NCBI GenBank assembly: GCA_014529385.2
Contig: CM043953.1
Span: 72,421,872 to 72,485,871, forward strand
Length of the DNA stretch: 64,000 nucleotides
Reading direction: 5' to 3'
Source: Adiantum capillus-veneris
Taxonomy: Eukaryota; Streptophyta; Polypodiopsida; Polypodiales; Pteridaceae
The stretch's first letter is position 1. The number at the start of each line of letters is the position of its first letter. The notes beneath the pieces were generated by a model that ran no database searches, was not told the origin of the DNA, and saw only the letters and a program-made list of their open reading frames with translations. A program made the position numbers and the translations under genes. Below, piece by piece: positions 63,071-64,000 of the stretch.

Positions 63071-64000
63071 AGAGGTGATTATGTGGCAAGTGCATGAGTT
63101 AGTTGAGAAGGGCATGGTTAGGCCTAGCTCATCTCCATTTTGTTCACCCGTATTATTAGTGCAAAAGAAAGATGACACATATCGTATGTGTGTCGACTAT
63201 AGAGCACTAAATAGGATCACTATCAAGAATAGGTTTCCCGTTCCACGGGTAGAAGACCTATTTGATAAGCAACAAGGGTGGGGTCGACCTACTTCAGTAG
63301 GATTGACCTAAAAAGTGGCTACCATCAAATAAGGATAGTTGATCAAGACATTGTAAAGACCGCATTTTGCACTATGTTTGGTCTTTACGAATACATTGTC
63401 ATGCTCTTTGGCTTGACTAATGCACCAGCCACATTCAACTGCTTGATGGGGAAGCTATTCAAGTCTCATCGAACCTTTATTGGAGTGTTCTTTGATGATA
63501 TAATCATCTACTCTAATTCATTAGACGAACACAAGCAACATCTCCAGGTAATATTTCAAGTATTACGAGAGAATAAACTTTATATTAATAATAAAAGTGA
63601 GTTTTTCTTACAAGAGATTCAGTATTTAGGTCACATTATCTCTCAAGATGGCATCCAAATGGATCCATCAAAGCTAGAGGTAATAAAAGGATGGTCTAAT
63701 CCACGGAATCTACATGAACTAAGAAGCTTTATAGGTATGTGTGCATACTATAGATGCTTCATAGAAAAGTTCTCACAAATCGCGGGACCATTACATGATC
63801 TAACAAAGTAAAACATTAGGTATACATGGTCTACCAAGGAGAACAATGCCTTCAAAAAGCTTAAAGAAAAGCTTATCTCTCAACTTGTGCTTACACTGTC
63901 GGATCTCTCAAAGCCATTTGAGGTCCAATGTGATTCTTGTGGTGATTGCCTTGGAGCTGTTTTTCTCCAAGAAGGGCACACCATAGCCTATGAACATCGA
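63071..64000 (+). pseudogene. Gypsy-4 reverse transcriptase, RNase H start, cut by window end
   Basis: RT fingers GMVRPSSSPFCSPVLLVQKK and CVDYRALNRITIKNRFPVPR; after a frameshift near 63275, YFSRIDLKSGYHQIRI, GLTNAPATFNCLMG and the catalytic VFFDDIIIYS (about 63490-63520). The thumb and connection continue (GHIISQDGIQMDPSKLE; CAYYRCFIEKFSQIA) to a TAA at 63809, after which RNase H starts (VQCDSCGDCLGAVFLQEG) and runs off the window. Catalytic aspartates of RT are kept. Confidence 0.92.

Larger units (their letters stand above)
50399..64000 (+). mobile_element. Gypsy-4, chromovirus-type element, continues past the window
   Basis: 5' LTR, primer site, a leader interrupted by Gypsy-5 (52242-60631), then gag, protease and RT from 60806 on. 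Its gag and protease are close in kind to Gypsy-2. The integrase and chromodomain, if present, lie beyond 64000. Confidence 0.9.

Overview
The window is nuclear DNA of a land plant. It has Ty1/Copia and Ty3/Gypsy retrotransposons with plant-type primer-binding sites (initiator Met tRNA; an Asp tRNA-like site), a chromodomain Gypsy element, a Tat-like element with an extra archaeal-type RNase H, one spliced host gene, and very many long GA/CT and GT/CA microsatellites. The dense nesting and the single gene suggest a large, repeat-rich genome. A fern or other non-flowering plant is possible, but nothing here fixes the species. I recognised no bacterial or organellar genes, no rRNA or tRNA genes and no CRISPR array.

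Layout. 1-3282: 5'-truncated Copia-A (minus) with a 219-bp hAT-like MITE in its integrase. 3277-3892: the last part of Copia-C (plus) with its polypurine tract and LTR. 3893-4210 and 6461-7395: two pieces of Copia-B (minus), split by a non-coding LTR element, LTR-D (4216-6460). 7396-13833: Gypsy-1 (plus, Athila/Tat-like), without its 5' end but with two unusual coding regions after integrase; its 3' LTR starts at 13834 and is followed by a 141-codon acidic ORF. About 15060-18190: LTR, primer site and gag-like remnant of element E. 18199-23560: a structurally complete LTR element (minus) with only 142-144 bp LTRs, a perfect 5-bp target duplication and no recognisable gag-pol. 23561-28960: mostly gene-free. 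28979-32766: the one convincing host gene (minus, three exons), encoding an acidic protein of about 950 residues with a membrane segment at each end. 32837-33868: GA/GT microsatellites.

From about 34280 to the right edge lies a stack of nested elements. Gypsy-3 (plus, Tat/Athila-like) is the oldest: LTR and primer site near 35150, a LINE-like insertion in its leader, then gag. Gypsy-2 (minus, chromodomain; 37700-45859) splits its gag. Its pol resumes to 50398, where Gypsy-4 (plus, same family as Gypsy-2) begins and runs off the window. Gypsy-5 (plus, 52242-60631, dual RNase H) sits in the Gypsy-4 leader and is the youngest: its LTRs differ by only about a dozen substitutions plus microsatellite length.

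Almost every element is damaged: RT or integrase catalytic residues are deleted or replaced in Copia-A, Gypsy-1, Gypsy-2, Gypsy-3 and Gypsy-5. The least ordinary material is the second retropepsin-like domain and WxPK-repeat ORF of Gypsy-1, the ORF behind its LTR TATA box, the short-LTR element with a possible captured membrane-protein ORF, the array of ~285-bp units with hairpins in the Gypsy-3 leader, and the unrecognised host protein.
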